Shown one piece after another: positions 48,729 through 58,051 of a DNA stretch of 64,000 nucleotides. The notes beneath the pieces were generated by a model. The model did not search any database. It was not told the DNA's origin and worked only from the letters and a program-made list of their open reading frames with translations. Position numbers and translations under genes: made by a program. Source of the stretch: Micromonospora matsumotoense (GTDB lineage Bacteria; Actinomycetota; Actinomycetes; Mycobacteriales; Micromonosporaceae); assembly GCF_900091525.1 (NCBI RefSeq), contig NZ_FMCU01000013.1:1-64000 (forward strand), given 5' to 3'. How positions within the stretch are numbered: the first letter of the stretch is position 1; each line of letters opens with the position of its first letter.

Positions 48729-50894
48729 ATGCGCCGGAAATCTGCTCTGGACAATGGCATCGCCGACGTCAGCCCGGCAATTCTCCACGGCGCAGCGCCA
48801 ATCTCCCACGCAGCGGACGTCGCGCGGCGATCCGCGGTTGCCGAGGAGCAGGAGTTTCTCGACTCGGTCATGGCCCGCCGTGACCGGCTTGTCGACCACC
48901 TACAGGCCGAGCTTTCCTCGGGTGCCCTGGAGGAGTGGGAACGGGCGCGGCTGCGCCTGCTCCGCCGGCGGTACGAGGAGCTACTGCGCGCGCAGGAGAG
49001 GCTGGTCTTCGGCCGCCTCGACGGTCTCGACGGCACCGTGCGGCACGTGGGCCGGGTCGGCCTGCGCACCGACGACGAGGACGGTGGGCCGCTGCTGCTG
49101 GACTGGCGCGCTCCCGCGGCCCGGCCGTTCTACACCGCGACGGCCGTCGACCCGCAAGGTCAGGCCCGACGGCGGCACATCCACACGACGGGACCGGTGG
49201 TCGACGGCGTGGACGACGAGCCGCTGGAGGCGGGCGCCGCCACGGAACTCGTCGGTGCGGGGGCTCTGCTGGCCGCCCTCGACCAGCGGCGTACCGGTCG
49301 CATGTCGACTGCGGTCTCGACGCTGCAACGCGAGCAGGACGACGTCATCCGGGCGGACGCGACCGGACCACTGATCGTGCAGGGCGGTCCCGGCACCGGC
49401 AAGACCGTGGTGGCCCTGCACCGCGTCGCCTATCTGCTGTTCACCCACTCGGCGATCGCCGACCAGGCGGTCCTGGTCCTCGGCCCCTCCCCACGGTTCC
49501 TCCGGTACATCGCCCAGGTGCTGCCCGCGCTCGGTGAGACCGCCGTCGTCTCGGCGACCTGCGACACCCTGCTGCCCGACATCCACGTGGGCCGCGGCGA
49601 GAGCCGGAATCTCGCCGAGATCAAGGGCCGCGCCCTCTGGCAGGCCGCGCTCGAGAGCTACGTCACCGCGCTGCTCCCCCGGCCCCGCGCGCTGAGACTG
49701 CGCTGGGAAGGCGAGTTCCACGTCATCCCCGCCACGGCAGTGGCACAGGCGCTCGCCTCGGTGCAGGGACGCCCGTACCACCGGGCCCGCGAGGCGTTCG
49801 CCGAGCAGCTGCACCACCTCCTGGCCGAAGCCGTCGTCGCGCAGCGCGAGGCGCTGATGCACGAGATGGAGGAGGGCTTCGAGGACATCCTCGCCCGCGT
49901 CGACAGGAGCGTGCAGCGCGACCATCAGCCCGGCGGACCCACCGGCAGTGACATCGACGGACTGCTCTCCGAGGAGGAGGTGGAGGACCTTCGCCGTCGG
50001 ATCGCGGAGAACGCGACCATCGCCCGCTTCGTCGAGTCATGGTGGCCCACCCTCGACACCGGGAGCCTCCTGGGTGATCTCCTGACCGACCGCGCCCGGT
50101 TGGCCCGTTTCGCACCCCAGTTGTCCACGGCGGAGATCGCCGCCGTCTCGGCCGAGCCGGCACCCTGGGCACCGAGCGACATCCCCCTGCTCGACGCCCT
50201 CGCCGACCTGCTGGGCGAGATCGAGGCCCCGCCACCACAGGGCGAGTTCGTCGCCGACCACGCCCGCCGGCAGCGCGGCTGGGTGTACGGCCACGTCGTC
50301 ATCGACGAGGCGCAGGAACTGTCCGAGATGCAGTGGCAGATGGTCCTGCGACGGTGCCCCGGTCGCTCCATCACCGCGGTCGGCGACATCGACCAGGCGG
50401 AGGCGGCGCACCGGCACACCACCTGGGCACAAGCGGTGCAGGCAGCTTTCGGAGACCGCTGGACCGCTGCGGAACTGACCATCTGCTACCGGACCCCGCG
50501 GGAGGTCATGGACCTCACCGGACCCGTCCTGAGGAAGGCCGGAAGCCACAACACCCCACCACGGGCGGTGCGCTCCTGCGGCATCGCCCCCTGGGTGCTC
50601 ACCGTCGCACCTGCGGAGCTTGCCGACACCACCGCCCGGCTGGTGCGACAGCTACGGCAACGGTGGCACGGTGGCACGGTGGGCGTCATCGCCCCCGCCG
50701 ACCGCATCGCCGAACTCCGCTCCGTACTGGCCGACGTGCCGGTGCTCACCGCGACCCAGTCCAAGGGACTGGAATGGGATGCGGCGCTCCTCGTCGACCC
50801 CCAGGGCATCGCCGCCGCGCCGCGCGGCTGGAACGGCCTCTACGTCGCGCTCACCCGGTGCACCCAGGAACTCGGACAGTTGGTTCTCGGCTAG
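48729..50894 (+). CDS. HelD/HelR-type superfamily 1 helicase-like protein
   Basis: A 721-residue protein of the HelD family, UvrD-like ATPases that bind and recycle RNA polymerase; HelR versions protect it from rifamycins. The N-terminal coiled-coil arm (about 35-95) is followed by the Walker A site GGPGTGKT (219-226), VIDEAQELSEMQW (Walker B) near 525, AVGDIDQ and the late SKGLEWDAALLVDP and YVALTRCTQ motifs. The start at 48729 gives the family's usual length. It probably lies outside the tetracycline cluster. Confidence 0.85.
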   Translation: MRRKSALDNGIADVSPAILHGAAPISHAADVARRSAVAEEQEFLDSVMARRDRLVDHLQAELSSGALEEWERARLRLLRRRYEELLRAQERLVFGRLDGLDGTVRHVGRVGLRTDDEDGGPLLLDWRAPAARPFYTATAVDPQGQARRRHIHTTGPVVDGVDDEPLEAGAATELVGAGALLAALDQRRTGRMSTAVSTLQREQDDVIRADATGPLIVQGGPGTGKTVVALHRVAYLLFTHSAIADQAVLVLGPSPRFLRYIAQVLPALGETAVVSATCDTLLPDIHVGRGESRNLAEIKGRALWQAALESYVTALLPRPRALRLRWEGEFHVIPATAVAQALASVQGRPYHRAREAFAEQLHHLLAEAVVAQREALMHEMEEGFEDILARVDRSVQRDHQPGGPTGSDIDGLLSEEEVEDLRRRIAENATIARFVESWWPTLDTGSLLGDLLTDRARLARFAPQLSTAEIAAVSAEPAPWAPSDIPLLDALADLLGEIEAPPPQGEFVADHARRQRGWVYGHVVIDEAQELSEMQWQMVLRRCPGRSITAVGDIDQAEAAHRHTTWAQAVQAAFGDRWTAAELTICYRTPREVMDLTGPVLRKAGSHNTPPRAVRSCGIAPWVLTVAPAELADTTARLVRQLRQRWHGGTVGVIAPADRIAELRSVLADVPVLTATQSKGLEWDAALLVDPQGIAAAPRGWNGLYVALTRCTQELGQLVLG

Positions 50895-50944
50895 CGGCCG
50901 CCGTACGCGTCGACAGGGGTTTCGGGTGTGCCGCCGACGGCCGG

Positions 50945-51508
50945 TCACGGCTGGCGCAGGGTGGCCAGGGCACCGCCCCAGGCCACCACCTGGTCGAGCA
51001 TCCGGCGCAGGATGTCCTCCTGGTGCTCGGCCGGCAGCACCTCGCCGCCCGCGCCGAACTCGGTGAAGTAGTTGAGACAGACCTGGTCGCGGACGTCGGC
51101 GACGTGCAGTTCGGCCAGCACCACCCGCAGGTGCTCCACGGCGCGGGTGCCACCATTGAGGCCGTAGCCGACAAAACCCGCCGACTTGTTGTGCCACTCG
51201 GTGTAGAGGTAGTCGATCGCGTTCTTCAGCACGGCGGTGTAGGAGTGGTTGTATTCCGGGGTGACGAAGACGAACCCGTCGTACGACGCGATGGTCTCGG
51301 CCCAGCGGCGGGTGTGCTCGCCGGTGTAGTGCTCGGCGCCCATCGCAGCCGGGACCGGCTCGTCGAGGTGCGGCAGGTCGTGGTCGGCCAGGTCGACGAT
51401 CTCGTAGACCGCGTCGCCCCGCTGGGCGGCCAGCGTCTGGACCCACCGGGCCACCGCCTCGCCCCGTCGTCCCGGTCGGGTGCTGCCGATGATGACGGCG
51501 ATACGCAT
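50945..51508 (-). CDS. NAD(P)H-dependent FMN reductase
   Basis: A 187-residue flavodoxin-fold reductase. GSTRPGRRG near residues 8-16 binds the FMN phosphate, VTPEYNHSYTAVLKNAIDYL near 82 is the family signature, and GYGLNGGTRAVEHLR follows. It reduces FMN or quinones with NAD(P)H. It is co-oriented with the MFS gene 44 bases upstream and probably shares its MarR-controlled promoter, as drug- or quinone-stress operons often do. Confidence 0.88.
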   Translation of the reverse strand: MRIAVIIGSTRPGRRGEAVARWVQTLAAQRGDAVYEIVDLADHDLPHLDEPVPAAMGAEHYTGEHTRRWAETIASYDGFVFVTPEYNHSYTAVLKNAIDYLYTEWHNKSAGFVGYGLNGGTRAVEHLRVVLAELHVADVRDQVCLNYFTEFGAGGEVLPAEHQEDILRRMLDQVVAWGGALATLRQP

Positions 51509-51552
51509 GACATGACCTCCTGATCGATGGAATGTGTTCGGTGGCGTCCCGG

Positions 51553-53013
51553 TCACCGGGCCTCCACACGTCGGGCGCGTCGCTGCGCGCGGGTCAGCCA
51601 GGTGGCGAGGACGAGGGCGACCGCCGCCATCCCGGTCAACCACCGGAAGGTGACCCGGAAGGCCGCGGCGACCTCGGCGTCGGAACCGGCGTCCGCCAGC
51701 GCGCCGGAGAGCACCACCACGCACAGGGCACTGCCGATTGCACCGCCGACCCGGGACAGGGTGTTCACCTGCGAACTGGCGTCCGGCATCTGGTGGGACC
51801 GCACCCGGGCCAACGCGGCCGAGACGGCGGGTGAGCCGGCCAGCGCCAGACCGACGCCCCGGACGACCTGGAGGGCCTCGACGAGGACGAGGTCGGGGTC
51901 GGCCGGCAGCAGCGCCATCGGAATCGTGCCGACCACGACGACCACCAGGCCGATCAGGGCCACGACGCCGCCACCGTGGACGTCGGTCAGCCGGCCGGCG
52001 ACGGGAAACGTCACCGCAGCGGCGAGGCTGAACGCCATCAGCAGCAGCCCGGTGTCGATGATGCCCCGCCCCATCCCGACCTGGAAGTAGAGCGGCATCA
52101 CGATCAGCCCGCTGAACAGGGCAGCGCCGGAGAAGACGATGGTGCCCGCGGCGGCGGCGTAGACCGGGTCCCGGGCCAGGCGTAGGTCCATCAGCGGCTC
52201 GTCGGCGCGCAACGACCGGTGGACGAAGAGCGCCAACGCGACCAGCGCGGCCACCAGTGGCACCAGCACCGCCGGCGCGAGCAGCCCGCCGCGGTCCATC
52301 GCCGCGGTGACGGCGTAGGTGAGCAGCGGCAGTCCGAGGGCGACCAGCAGCAGGGCCGGCAGGTCGAGCCGGCCGGCGTGACCTGCCTCGCCGCGCGGAA
52401 CCACCCGCAGGGCCAGCAGCAGTCCGACGATCCCGATCGGCACGTTGATCAGGAACATCCAGGGCCAGGAGAAGTTGTCGATGAGCAGGGCGCCGATGAT
52501 CGGTCCGAAGGCCGGGGCCAGGATCGACGGAACGCTGGAGAGAGCGATCACCCGACCCATCCGCTCCCGGCCGGCGATCTGACCGAGGATGGCCATTCCG
52601 GCGGGGATGAGCAGTCCGCCGGTGAGCCCCTGGAGCACCCGGGTGACGATGAGCAGCTCGGCGCCGCGGGCGAGCGCGCATGACGCGGAGGTGAGGGTGA
52701 ACCCGACCAGCGACCAGAGCCAGAGCCGGCCGGCCCCCATCCGCCGGCTGAGCCAGCCGCAGACCGGCAGCGTCGCGGCGAGCGCCAGCAGGTAGCCGCT
52801 GTTGATCCACTGCGCCTCGGTCAACGAGGCGCCCAGGTCGCGCCCGATGGCCTCGATGCCGACGTTGACCAGTGAGGTGTCGAGGCCGGTCAACACCGAG
52901 CCCGAGGCGAGGACGACCGCGATCCACCACACCGAGGCGGGCACCGCCGTGGTGGGGGTACGCCCCGTTGCGGTGGCCGTACCCGCGTTCCCGCTGGCTG
53001 CCGTCATCATCAT
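51553..53013 (-). CDS. MFS drug exporter, DHA2 (14-TMS) type, MarR-controlled
   Basis: A 14-segment drug:H+ antiporter of about 486 residues, with the signatures LDTSLVNVGIEAIG in segment 1, a CGWLSRRMG motif A-like loop and IIGALLIDNFSWPWMFLINVP. The start is unclear: three consecutive ATG codons at 53013-53005 with no good ribosome site; a longer frame to 53070 would run through the operator. The divergent MarR gene and the inverted repeat between them indicate substrate-induced efflux, similar in layout to otrB/otrR of the oxytetracycline producer. It may export other drugs. Confidence 0.85.
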   Translation of the reverse strand: MMMTAASGNAGTATATGRTPTTAVPASVWWIAVVLASGSVLTGLDTSLVNVGIEAIGRDLGASLTEAQWINSGYLLALAATLPVCGWLSRRMGAGRLWLWSLVGFTLTSASCALARGAELLIVTRVLQGLTGGLLIPAGMAILGQIAGRERMGRVIALSSVPSILAPAFGPIIGALLIDNFSWPWMFLINVPIGIVGLLLALRVVPRGEAGHAGRLDLPALLLVALGLPLLTYAVTAAMDRGGLLAPAVLVPLVAALVALALFVHRSLRADEPLMDLRLARDPVYAAAAGTIVFSGAALFSGLIVMPLYFQVGMGRGIIDTGLLLMAFSLAAAVTFPVAGRLTDVHGGGVVALIGLVVVVVGTIPMALLPADPDLVLVEALQVVRGVGLALAGSPAVSAALARVRSHQMPDASSQVNTLSRVGGAIGSALCVVVLSGALADAGSDAEVAAAFRVTFRWLTGMAAVALVLATWLTRAQRRARRVEAR

Positions 53014-53029
53014 CCCGATCAGAGAAATT

Positions 53030-53071
53030 GTTGGACATCCAACGATACCGGAAGATCGTTGGATGTCCAAC
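53030..53071. promoter_or_regulatory. Perfect 17-bp inverted repeat, probable MarR operator
   Basis: Two 17-bp arms (53030-53046 and 53055-53071) separated by 8 bases; each arm itself contains the palindrome TTGGACATCCAA or its equivalent. It overlaps TTGGAC hexamers that could serve as -35 boxes on both strands, so a bound repressor would shut both genes. Confidence 0.75.
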
Positions 53072-53090
53072 GTTTAGGTACACTGGGCCG

Positions 53091-53549
53091 GTGACAGAGC
53101 GGACCGAACTCACACCGGGGGCACCGCCGGCCCGGCTCCGGCGGCTGACCAGTTGGCTGCTCCACCACGCTGCGGCCCGCGCCAGCCGGACCGTCGGCCG
53201 CCACCTGGACCGCCCGGCCGACCGGATGCGGTACGCCATCCTCGCCGCGCTCGACGAGTTCGGCGGCACCAGTCAGGCGGAACTGTGCCGCCGGCTCGGC
53301 ATCGACCGGGGCGACGCCGTCTCCACGCTCAACGGGATGGAGGCCGACGGGCTGCTCCGCCGCGAACCGGACCCCGCTGACCGACGTCGCAACGTCGTCC
53401 ACATCACCGCCGCCGGGACCGCCCGGATGCGGGAGCTGGACGTCCTGGTCGACGACGCCCAGGAGGAACTGCTCAGCGGGTTCACCCCGGCCGAACGCGC
53501 CCAGATCAGCCGCCTGCTGCACCGGCTGAGCGACCTGCCGCCGAGCTGA
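53091..53549 (+). CDS. MarR-family transcriptional regulator
   Basis: A 152-residue MarR regulator. It has a winged-helix core (about 45-115) with SQAELCRRLGIDRGDAVSTLNGME as the recognition helix region and the wing DPADRRRNVVHIT, between N- and C-terminal dimerisation helices. It should repress its own gene and the divergent MFS/FMN reductase operon through the inverted repeat at 53030. A TAGGTA hexamer ends 10 bases before the GTG, so the transcript is probably leaderless. Confidence 0.86.
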   Translation: MTERTELTPGAPPARLRRLTSWLLHHAAARASRTVGRHLDRPADRMRYAILAALDEFGGTSQAELCRRLGIDRGDAVSTLNGMEADGLLRREPDPADRRRNVVHITAAGTARMRELDVLVDDAQEELLSGFTPAERAQISRLLHRLSDLPPS

Positions 53550-53978
53550 GTCACCAGGCCACCGGCACGCCGAACGCACTGCTCGCTGGTGCGAGACGTC
53601 TCCACCTCTAAGAGCATCCTAGGACATTAGGGTGCCGCGTCGGATGGCCATCGTCGGGCTGGTGAGGGCGTCATGAGGTCAGGCAGCCTCGACCGGGACG
53701 GTGCCGACCGGCCGGGACGGGTCACGATCCGCAGATCGGGCAGGTCCGGGTCGACGACGTCGAAGGCCGCCGGCCGCGGATACCGCAGCATCCGGACCGG
53801 CGGCCACCGCCGGGTGCGCGGGTCGTCGCGTCTCCCGCCACATGCGGGGCGCGGTGGGTGACAGCCACACGGTGACCTCGGTGTCGCCGTCCGGTCGGAC
53901 GGCGACCAGGTCGACGCCGACGTTGATCGACCTGCGGCAGTCGCGCACCGCACCCGACGTCCCCGGGCACCGCTGCGA
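53550..53978. other. Possible decayed coding sequence on the minus strand
   Basis: Two minus-strand frames carry protein-like segments: VGVDLVAVRPDGDTEVTVWL in one, and MLRYPRPAAFDVVDPDLPDL in the next, downstream. Read together with a frameshift they could be the remnant of one gene. I cannot name a family. No intact gene is present. Confidence 0.3.
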
Positions 53979-54824
53979 TCAGAGACCGCGGTCCCCGCGC
54001 AGGAAGCACGACAGCAGTTGCCGGAACTCGTGCGGGTGCTCGATCGCCGGCACGTGCCCGCACCGGCCGAGCACGTGCAGACGGGCATCGGCCAGGTGTG
54101 CGAGCAGGGGCCGGGCCGCCGTCGCGAGCGGGGTGACCCGGTCGTCGACGCCGTGCACGAGCAGCACGGGCGCGCGGATCGCGGCCAACGTCTGCGCCGG
54201 GAGGGTGAGGTCGTCGACCCAGCGCGCCCGGGGTGGCGGGAACAACGACGCGTATGCGGCCTCCCCCGCCCGCATCGCGTCCGCGCGGGCGTCGACGGCC
54301 GCATCGGTCACGAGCGCCTGGTCGAGGACGAGGCGACTCAGCATGTCCCGTGCCCCGATCGGGCCGGCGGGGGCGCCCCAGAGCGCGTCGAGGTCGGCGG
54401 ACAACGGCGCCCCGGGGGCGCCCATCGTCGCGACCGCCACGACCCGGGTGACCTGCTGGGGGCGGGCGGCCGCCAACGCCAGCGCCACGGCACCGCCCAT
54501 GGAGTGACCCACCACGGCGTAGTGCGCGATACCGAGGGCCTCCATCAGGCCCGCGGCCTGCTCCGTCCACAGCCGGAGTCCGCCCCTGGAGCCCAGCGGG
54601 AGAGGTGTACGGCCGAACCCCGCCTGGTCGGGCGCCACCAGGTGCCAGGACGTCTCCAACGCCTGCGCGGTGGTCGCCCAGGCTCCGGACCCGGTCGTGC
54701 CGGGTCCGGAGCCGTGCAGCATCAACACCGCGGGCCCCGCGCCGCTCTCCATGAGGTGAACGGGGGAGCCGTCGACGGTGACGGTCCGATGTGCCGTCAC
54801 CGGCGCGGGGCCGGGTGTGCTCAC
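53979..54824 (-). CDS. Alpha/beta hydrolase
   Basis: A 281-residue alpha/beta hydrolase. It has the oxyanion segment MLHGSGPGTTG near residue 34, the nucleophile elbow GHSMGGA near 99, an Asp in VHGVDDRV near 229 and a His in GRCGHVPAIEHP near 256. It resembles meta-cleavage product hydrolases and related esterases; the substrate is unknown. I chose the GTG at 54824, which overlaps the stop of the DJ-1 gene (GTGA), over a longer frame inside that gene. The two form an operon. Confidence 0.84.
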   Translation of the reverse strand: MSTPGPAPVTAHRTVTVDGSPVHLMESGAGPAVLMLHGSGPGTTGSGAWATTAQALETSWHLVAPDQAGFGRTPLPLGSRGGLRLWTEQAAGLMEALGIAHYAVVGHSMGGAVALALAAARPQQVTRVVAVATMGAPGAPLSADLDALWGAPAGPIGARDMLSRLVLDQALVTDAAVDARADAMRAGEAAYASLFPPPRARWVDDLTLPAQTLAAIRAPVLLVHGVDDRVTPLATAARPLLAHLADARLHVLGRCGHVPAIEHPHEFRQLLSCFLRGDRGL

Positions 54825-55390
54825 CTCGACGATGAATCGACGGACTTCGAGAAGAGCTCCATCATCGCCCTGCCGAACTGCGGCATGTCGTGCCATCCCC
54901 GACAGGAGACGAGGTTGCCGTCCACGACGTCGGGCGCGTCGATGACCGTCGCGCCCGCGTTCTCCATGTCACCGGTGATGGGGGCAAAGCACGCCGTCTT
55001 CCGGCCCTTCAACAGCCCGTACACCGCCGGCACCTGCGCGCCGTGGCAGACCAGCGCGATAGGAAGGTTGCGCGCGAAGAAGTGCTCGGTGATGCGCCTG
55101 ACGTCGGCGTCGGCCCGGATCCACTCGGGGGCACGTCCCCCGGGGATGATGAGGGCGTCGTAGCGCTCGACGTCGACCTCGGCCCAGGGCACGTCGACCG
55201 GCAGCTTCCGGCCGATCTTCTCCACGTAGGCGTCGGAGTCGGGGTCGAACTCGTGGATGACCAGTTGCACGTCACGCATCGTCCGTGACGAGACGTCGAC
55301 GTCCCAGCCGCCTTCCTGCACGCGGTAGTAGGGGTACATGGTGTCGAGTTCCTCGGCGGCGTCGCCGGTCAGGAGCAGCGCTCTGGGCAC
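54821..55390 (-). CDS. DJ-1/PfpI-family protein
   Basis: A 189-residue DJ-1/PfpI (class I amidotransferase-like) protein. The nucleophile elbow is ALVCHGAQ with Cys near residue 114, an upstream Glu lies in the first domain, and ALIIPGGRAPEW near 82 is typical. Members act as proteases, glyoxalases or hydratases; the exact activity cannot be told. It is the first gene of a pair with the alpha/beta hydrolase. A CCAATC/GATTGG inverted repeat lies about 45-60 bases upstream. Confidence 0.85.
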   Translation of the reverse strand: MPRALLLTGDAAEELDTMYPYYRVQEGGWDVDVSSRTMRDVQLVIHEFDPDSDAYVEKIGRKLPVDVPWAEVDVERYDALIIPGGRAPEWIRADADVRRITEHFFARNLPIALVCHGAQVPAVYGLLKGRKTACFAPITGDMENAGATVIDAPDVVDGNLVSCRGWHDMPQFGRAMMELFSKSVDSSSR

Positions 55391-55432
55391 CTGCTTCTCC
55401 TCGCGTCTGGTGGTGGGTGAGGTGGAAGCGAT

Positions 55433-55450
55433 CCAATCCGATCCGATTGG
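55433..55450. promoter_or_regulatory. Inverted repeat upstream of the DJ-1 gene
   Basis: CCAATC and GATTGG separated by 6 bases, in the promoter of the DJ-1/hydrolase operon and just after the GntR gene stop at 55479. It may be an operator for the adjacent regulator. Confidence 0.35.
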
Positions 55451-55478
55451 GCTAGCATTCCCGTGCCCCGCCCGCCCG

Positions 55479-56222
55479 TCAAGCCTCTACCGCCATCGCG
55501 TCCGCGCCCCTGAGTTCGTCGAAGAACCGCCGGAAACGTTCGCCGGAGAGCAGGATGTGCCGACGCATCGCGTAGGCGGCGGCGTCCGGGTCACGCGCGG
55601 CGATCCCGGCCACCACCTCCTCGTGCTCGGCCATGGCCAGGTGGGTGACCTGGGCGTCGTGGTGCAGCCGGAAGAGGTGTACGTGACTGTGCAGGCGGGC
55701 GAGCGCCTCCCGGATGACCTGGTTCTCGGCGCTCTGGGCGACGAGATCATGGAAGGCGGCGTCGCGTAGCCCGAAGGCGCCGTAGGCCGTGGGCCCGTTG
55801 CCCCCCTCCAGTTCCGCCATCTCCTCCAGCATTCGTCGCAGGCCGGCCACCTGCGCCGAGGATGCGCGTTCCGCGGATCTGCGCGCGGCGGCCGGCTCGA
55901 GGAGCAGGCGGACCTCGAGCATGTCCTCGAATCGGTGCCGGGTGATCTGCGGGGGAATGCGGTAGCCGGCATGAGGCACCCGCACGACCAGGCCCTCGGC
56001 CTCCATGCGGTTCAGCGCGTCGCGGATCGGCGTCTGTGAGACCCCCAGCTCGCGCGCCAGGACGTCGATCGTGACGCGGGAGCCAGGCTCGATCCGTAGC
56101 GACATGAGCTGTCCGAGCAGCGTGTCGTACACCTCGTCGGCAAGCCGGCCGCCAGCTCGTCCCGGCGACGTTCCGCCCGGCACGCCCCTGCGGCCCCGCG
56201 CGACCATCGCTTCGTCGTCCAT
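55479..56222 (-). CDS. GntR-family regulator, FadR subfamily (FCD domain)
   Basis: A 247-residue regulator. It has a winged helix at about 25-95 (LADEVYDTLLGQLM, then LGVSQTPIRDALNRMEAEGLV) and an FCD ligand-binding domain at about 105-235 with His residues in FHDLVA and the HSHVHLFRLHH segment that usually bind metal. It probably senses an organic acid or sugar acid and controls the divergent ABC transporter/dehydrogenase operon, the DJ-1/hydrolase pair, or both. The ATG at 56222 is chosen over a longer frame to 56267. Confidence 0.85.
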   Translation of the reverse strand: MDDEAMVARGRRGVPGGTSPGRAGGRLADEVYDTLLGQLMSLRIEPGSRVTIDVLARELGVSQTPIRDALNRMEAEGLVVRVPHAGYRIPPQITRHRFEDMLEVRLLLEPAAARRSAERASSAQVAGLRRMLEEMAELEGGNGPTAYGAFGLRDAAFHDLVAQSAENQVIREALARLHSHVHLFRLHHDAQVTHLAMAEHEEVVAGIAARDPDAAAYAMRRHILLSGERFRRFFDELRGADAMAVEA

Positions 56223-56617
56223 CGTGACGTGGGGTCCTCTCTTGCACCTTCGGGAACCTGTTGACATCAGTCACGACGCTGCGACATGCTGACGCCCCCC
56301 ACCAGATCGTATAGGAAACGTGACGGACGCCCGTCACTTTGCACCGTCGCCGTAACGCCTGCCATCGCTCCACTCGATCAACTGGAGCTCCATGAGCATG
56401 CTCGACGTCCTGCCCGGCTCGTCACCGGGCCACCGATGGGCCGACGTACCTCTCGACGGCAGGACAGCCCGGCAGGTCGCGGCGCGCCTGTGACGTCGGT
56501 CCACGGGTCGGCCCGCGCGCCGGCCCGGCACCACGCCTGAACCACCCAGCACCTGCTCGGCGAGGCACATAGCGAGGCGCTAGAAGTCCCCACCACCACC
56601 AGAAAGCAGGTACCACG
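56223..56617. promoter_or_regulatory. Divergent promoter region between the GntR gene and the ABC operon
   Basis: No gene. On the plus strand there is TTGACA at 56261-56266 and, 18 bases on, CATGCT. Further down is TATAGG at 56310, then a perfect inverted repeat GTGACGG/CCGTCAC at 56320-56337 with a 4-base centre. The repeat is a good candidate operator or 5'-leader hairpin for the transporter operon, whose ATG is at 56618. Confidence 0.4.
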
Positions 56618-58051
56618 ATGCGGCATCCGAAGCGACTTGGACGAACATCCGTTTCTGGCCGAAAGGTGCAGTTGGCGACGGCGGCCATGCTGCTGGTGGC
56701 CACGACCCTGGTGGCGTGCGGCGACGGCCAGGACGACGACGCGAAGGTGAGCGCCCCGAAGGCTCCGGCGACCATCCCGGAGCTCACCAAGGACCCGCTG
56801 ACCCTCAGCTTCATCTGGTTCGACTGGCCCCCCGCCCACGCCCTGGAGGACTTCGCGAACGCGGAGTACAAGAAGGAACGGCCGAACGCGACCATCAAGG
56901 TCAACACCGTGCCGAACGCGAACTGGCACGACGCGATGTTCACCCAGTTCGCCGCGCGCAAGACCGACTTCGACATCGCGATCCTGGACTCGCAACACAT
57001 CGGCGAGGCCGTGACGAACGGCAACATCCTCGACCTCACCGACTTCGTCAAGAAGAACATCGACGTCAAGGCCTACGACCCGTACCTCCTGGCGGCCTAC
57101 GGCCAGTTCCCCCAGGCGGAGACCGGCAAGCGCGACGAGAACGCCAGCCTGTACGGGCTGCCGCTGCTCGGCGACACCTGGACGATGATCTACCGCAAGG
57201 ACCTGATCGGCGACAAGCCCCCGCAGACCTGGGACGAGATGATCTCGGTCGCCGCGAAGTGCCAGGCGAACAACCCCGGCGTCAGCGGGCTGGCCTTCCA
57301 CCAGGCCAACGGCTCCGACGCCGCGGCCGTCACCTACAACACGGTCAACGGCGTCTACGGCGGCAACCTCTGGGACCCCAAGAGCCGCAAGATCGACGGC
57401 GTCCTCAACGACACCGCGGGCCATGAGGCGATGGACGTCCTGGTCAACAAGATGAAGCCGCTGACCGCCAAGGGCTCCGGCAACTGGTTCATCGACGAGG
57501 TGAACGCGTCGGTCGCCCAGGGCAAGTCCTGCATCGCGTTCAACTGGATCGCCGCGAGCGGCGGCCTGCTCGATCCGAAGCAGTCGACGCTCGGCACCAC
57601 CCGGGAGCAGATCCTCGACAAGCTGGGTTTCGCCACCCTGCCGAGCCAGAAGACGAATCTGGTCCCGCTCGGCGGCATGGGGATGCACGTGTCGGCCTAC
57701 TCCCCCACGGCGAAGCAGGCGGAGGCCCTGAACTTCATGCAGTGGTTCGAGCGGGCCGATGTCCAGAAGAAGTGGGCCGCAGCCGGTGGCGTGCCCTCGC
57801 GTACGGACGCCCTGGAGTCGCCCGAGTTCCTCAATGCCGGGCCGTTCAACCAGGTGTACACCGACTCGGTGCCCCGGATGCGGGACATGTGGAACGTGCC
57901 TGAGTACGCGCGCCTCGTCGACATCGAGAACACCAACGTCAACGCGGCGCTCAACGGTGCGAAGAAGCCGAAGGAAGCGCTCGACGACATCGCCAAGGAG
58001 CAGCAGGGCGTGCTCGACTCCAGCAACCGCAAGGGCGGCGGAGGACTGTGA
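56618..58051 (+). CDS. Carbohydrate ABC transporter substrate-binding lipoprotein
   Basis: A 477-residue extracellular solute-binding protein (family 1). The signal peptide has Arg/Lys, a hydrophobic core and a lipobox LVAC near residues 31-34, so the protein is anchored to the outer face of the membrane through Cys. The mature part shows the maltose/sugar-binding pattern (GLPLLGDTWTMIYRKDL near 185, FNWIAASGG near 310). It delivers a sugar or polyol to the permeases that follow. Its stop overlaps the first permease GTG (GTGA). The exact substrate is unknown. Confidence 0.9.
   Translation: MRHPKRLGRTSVSGRKVQLATAAMLLVATTLVACGDGQDDDAKVSAPKAPATIPELTKDPLTLSFIWFDWPPAHALEDFANAEYKKERPNATIKVNTVPNANWHDAMFTQFAARKTDFDIAILDSQHIGEAVTNGNILDLTDFVKKNIDVKAYDPYLLAAYGQFPQAETGKRDENASLYGLPLLGDTWTMIYRKDLIGDKPPQTWDEMISVAAKCQANNPGVSGLAFHQANGSDAAAVTYNTVNGVYGGNLWDPKSRKIDGVLNDTAGHEAMDVLVNKMKPLTAKGSGNWFIDEVNASVAQGKSCIAFNWIAASGGLLDPKQSTLGTTREQILDKLGFATLPSQKTNLVPLGGMGMHVSAYSPTAKQAEALNFMQWFERADVQKKWAAAGGVPSRTDALESPEFLNAGPFNQVYTDSVPRMRDMWNVPEYARLVDIENTNVNAALNGAKKPKEALDDIAKEQQGVLDSSNRKGGGGL

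Noticed and set aside
52872..53090. An N-terminal extension of the MarR protein
   Set aside because: It would read through the operator and the divergent exporter gene; the GTG at 53091 gives the normal MarR length.
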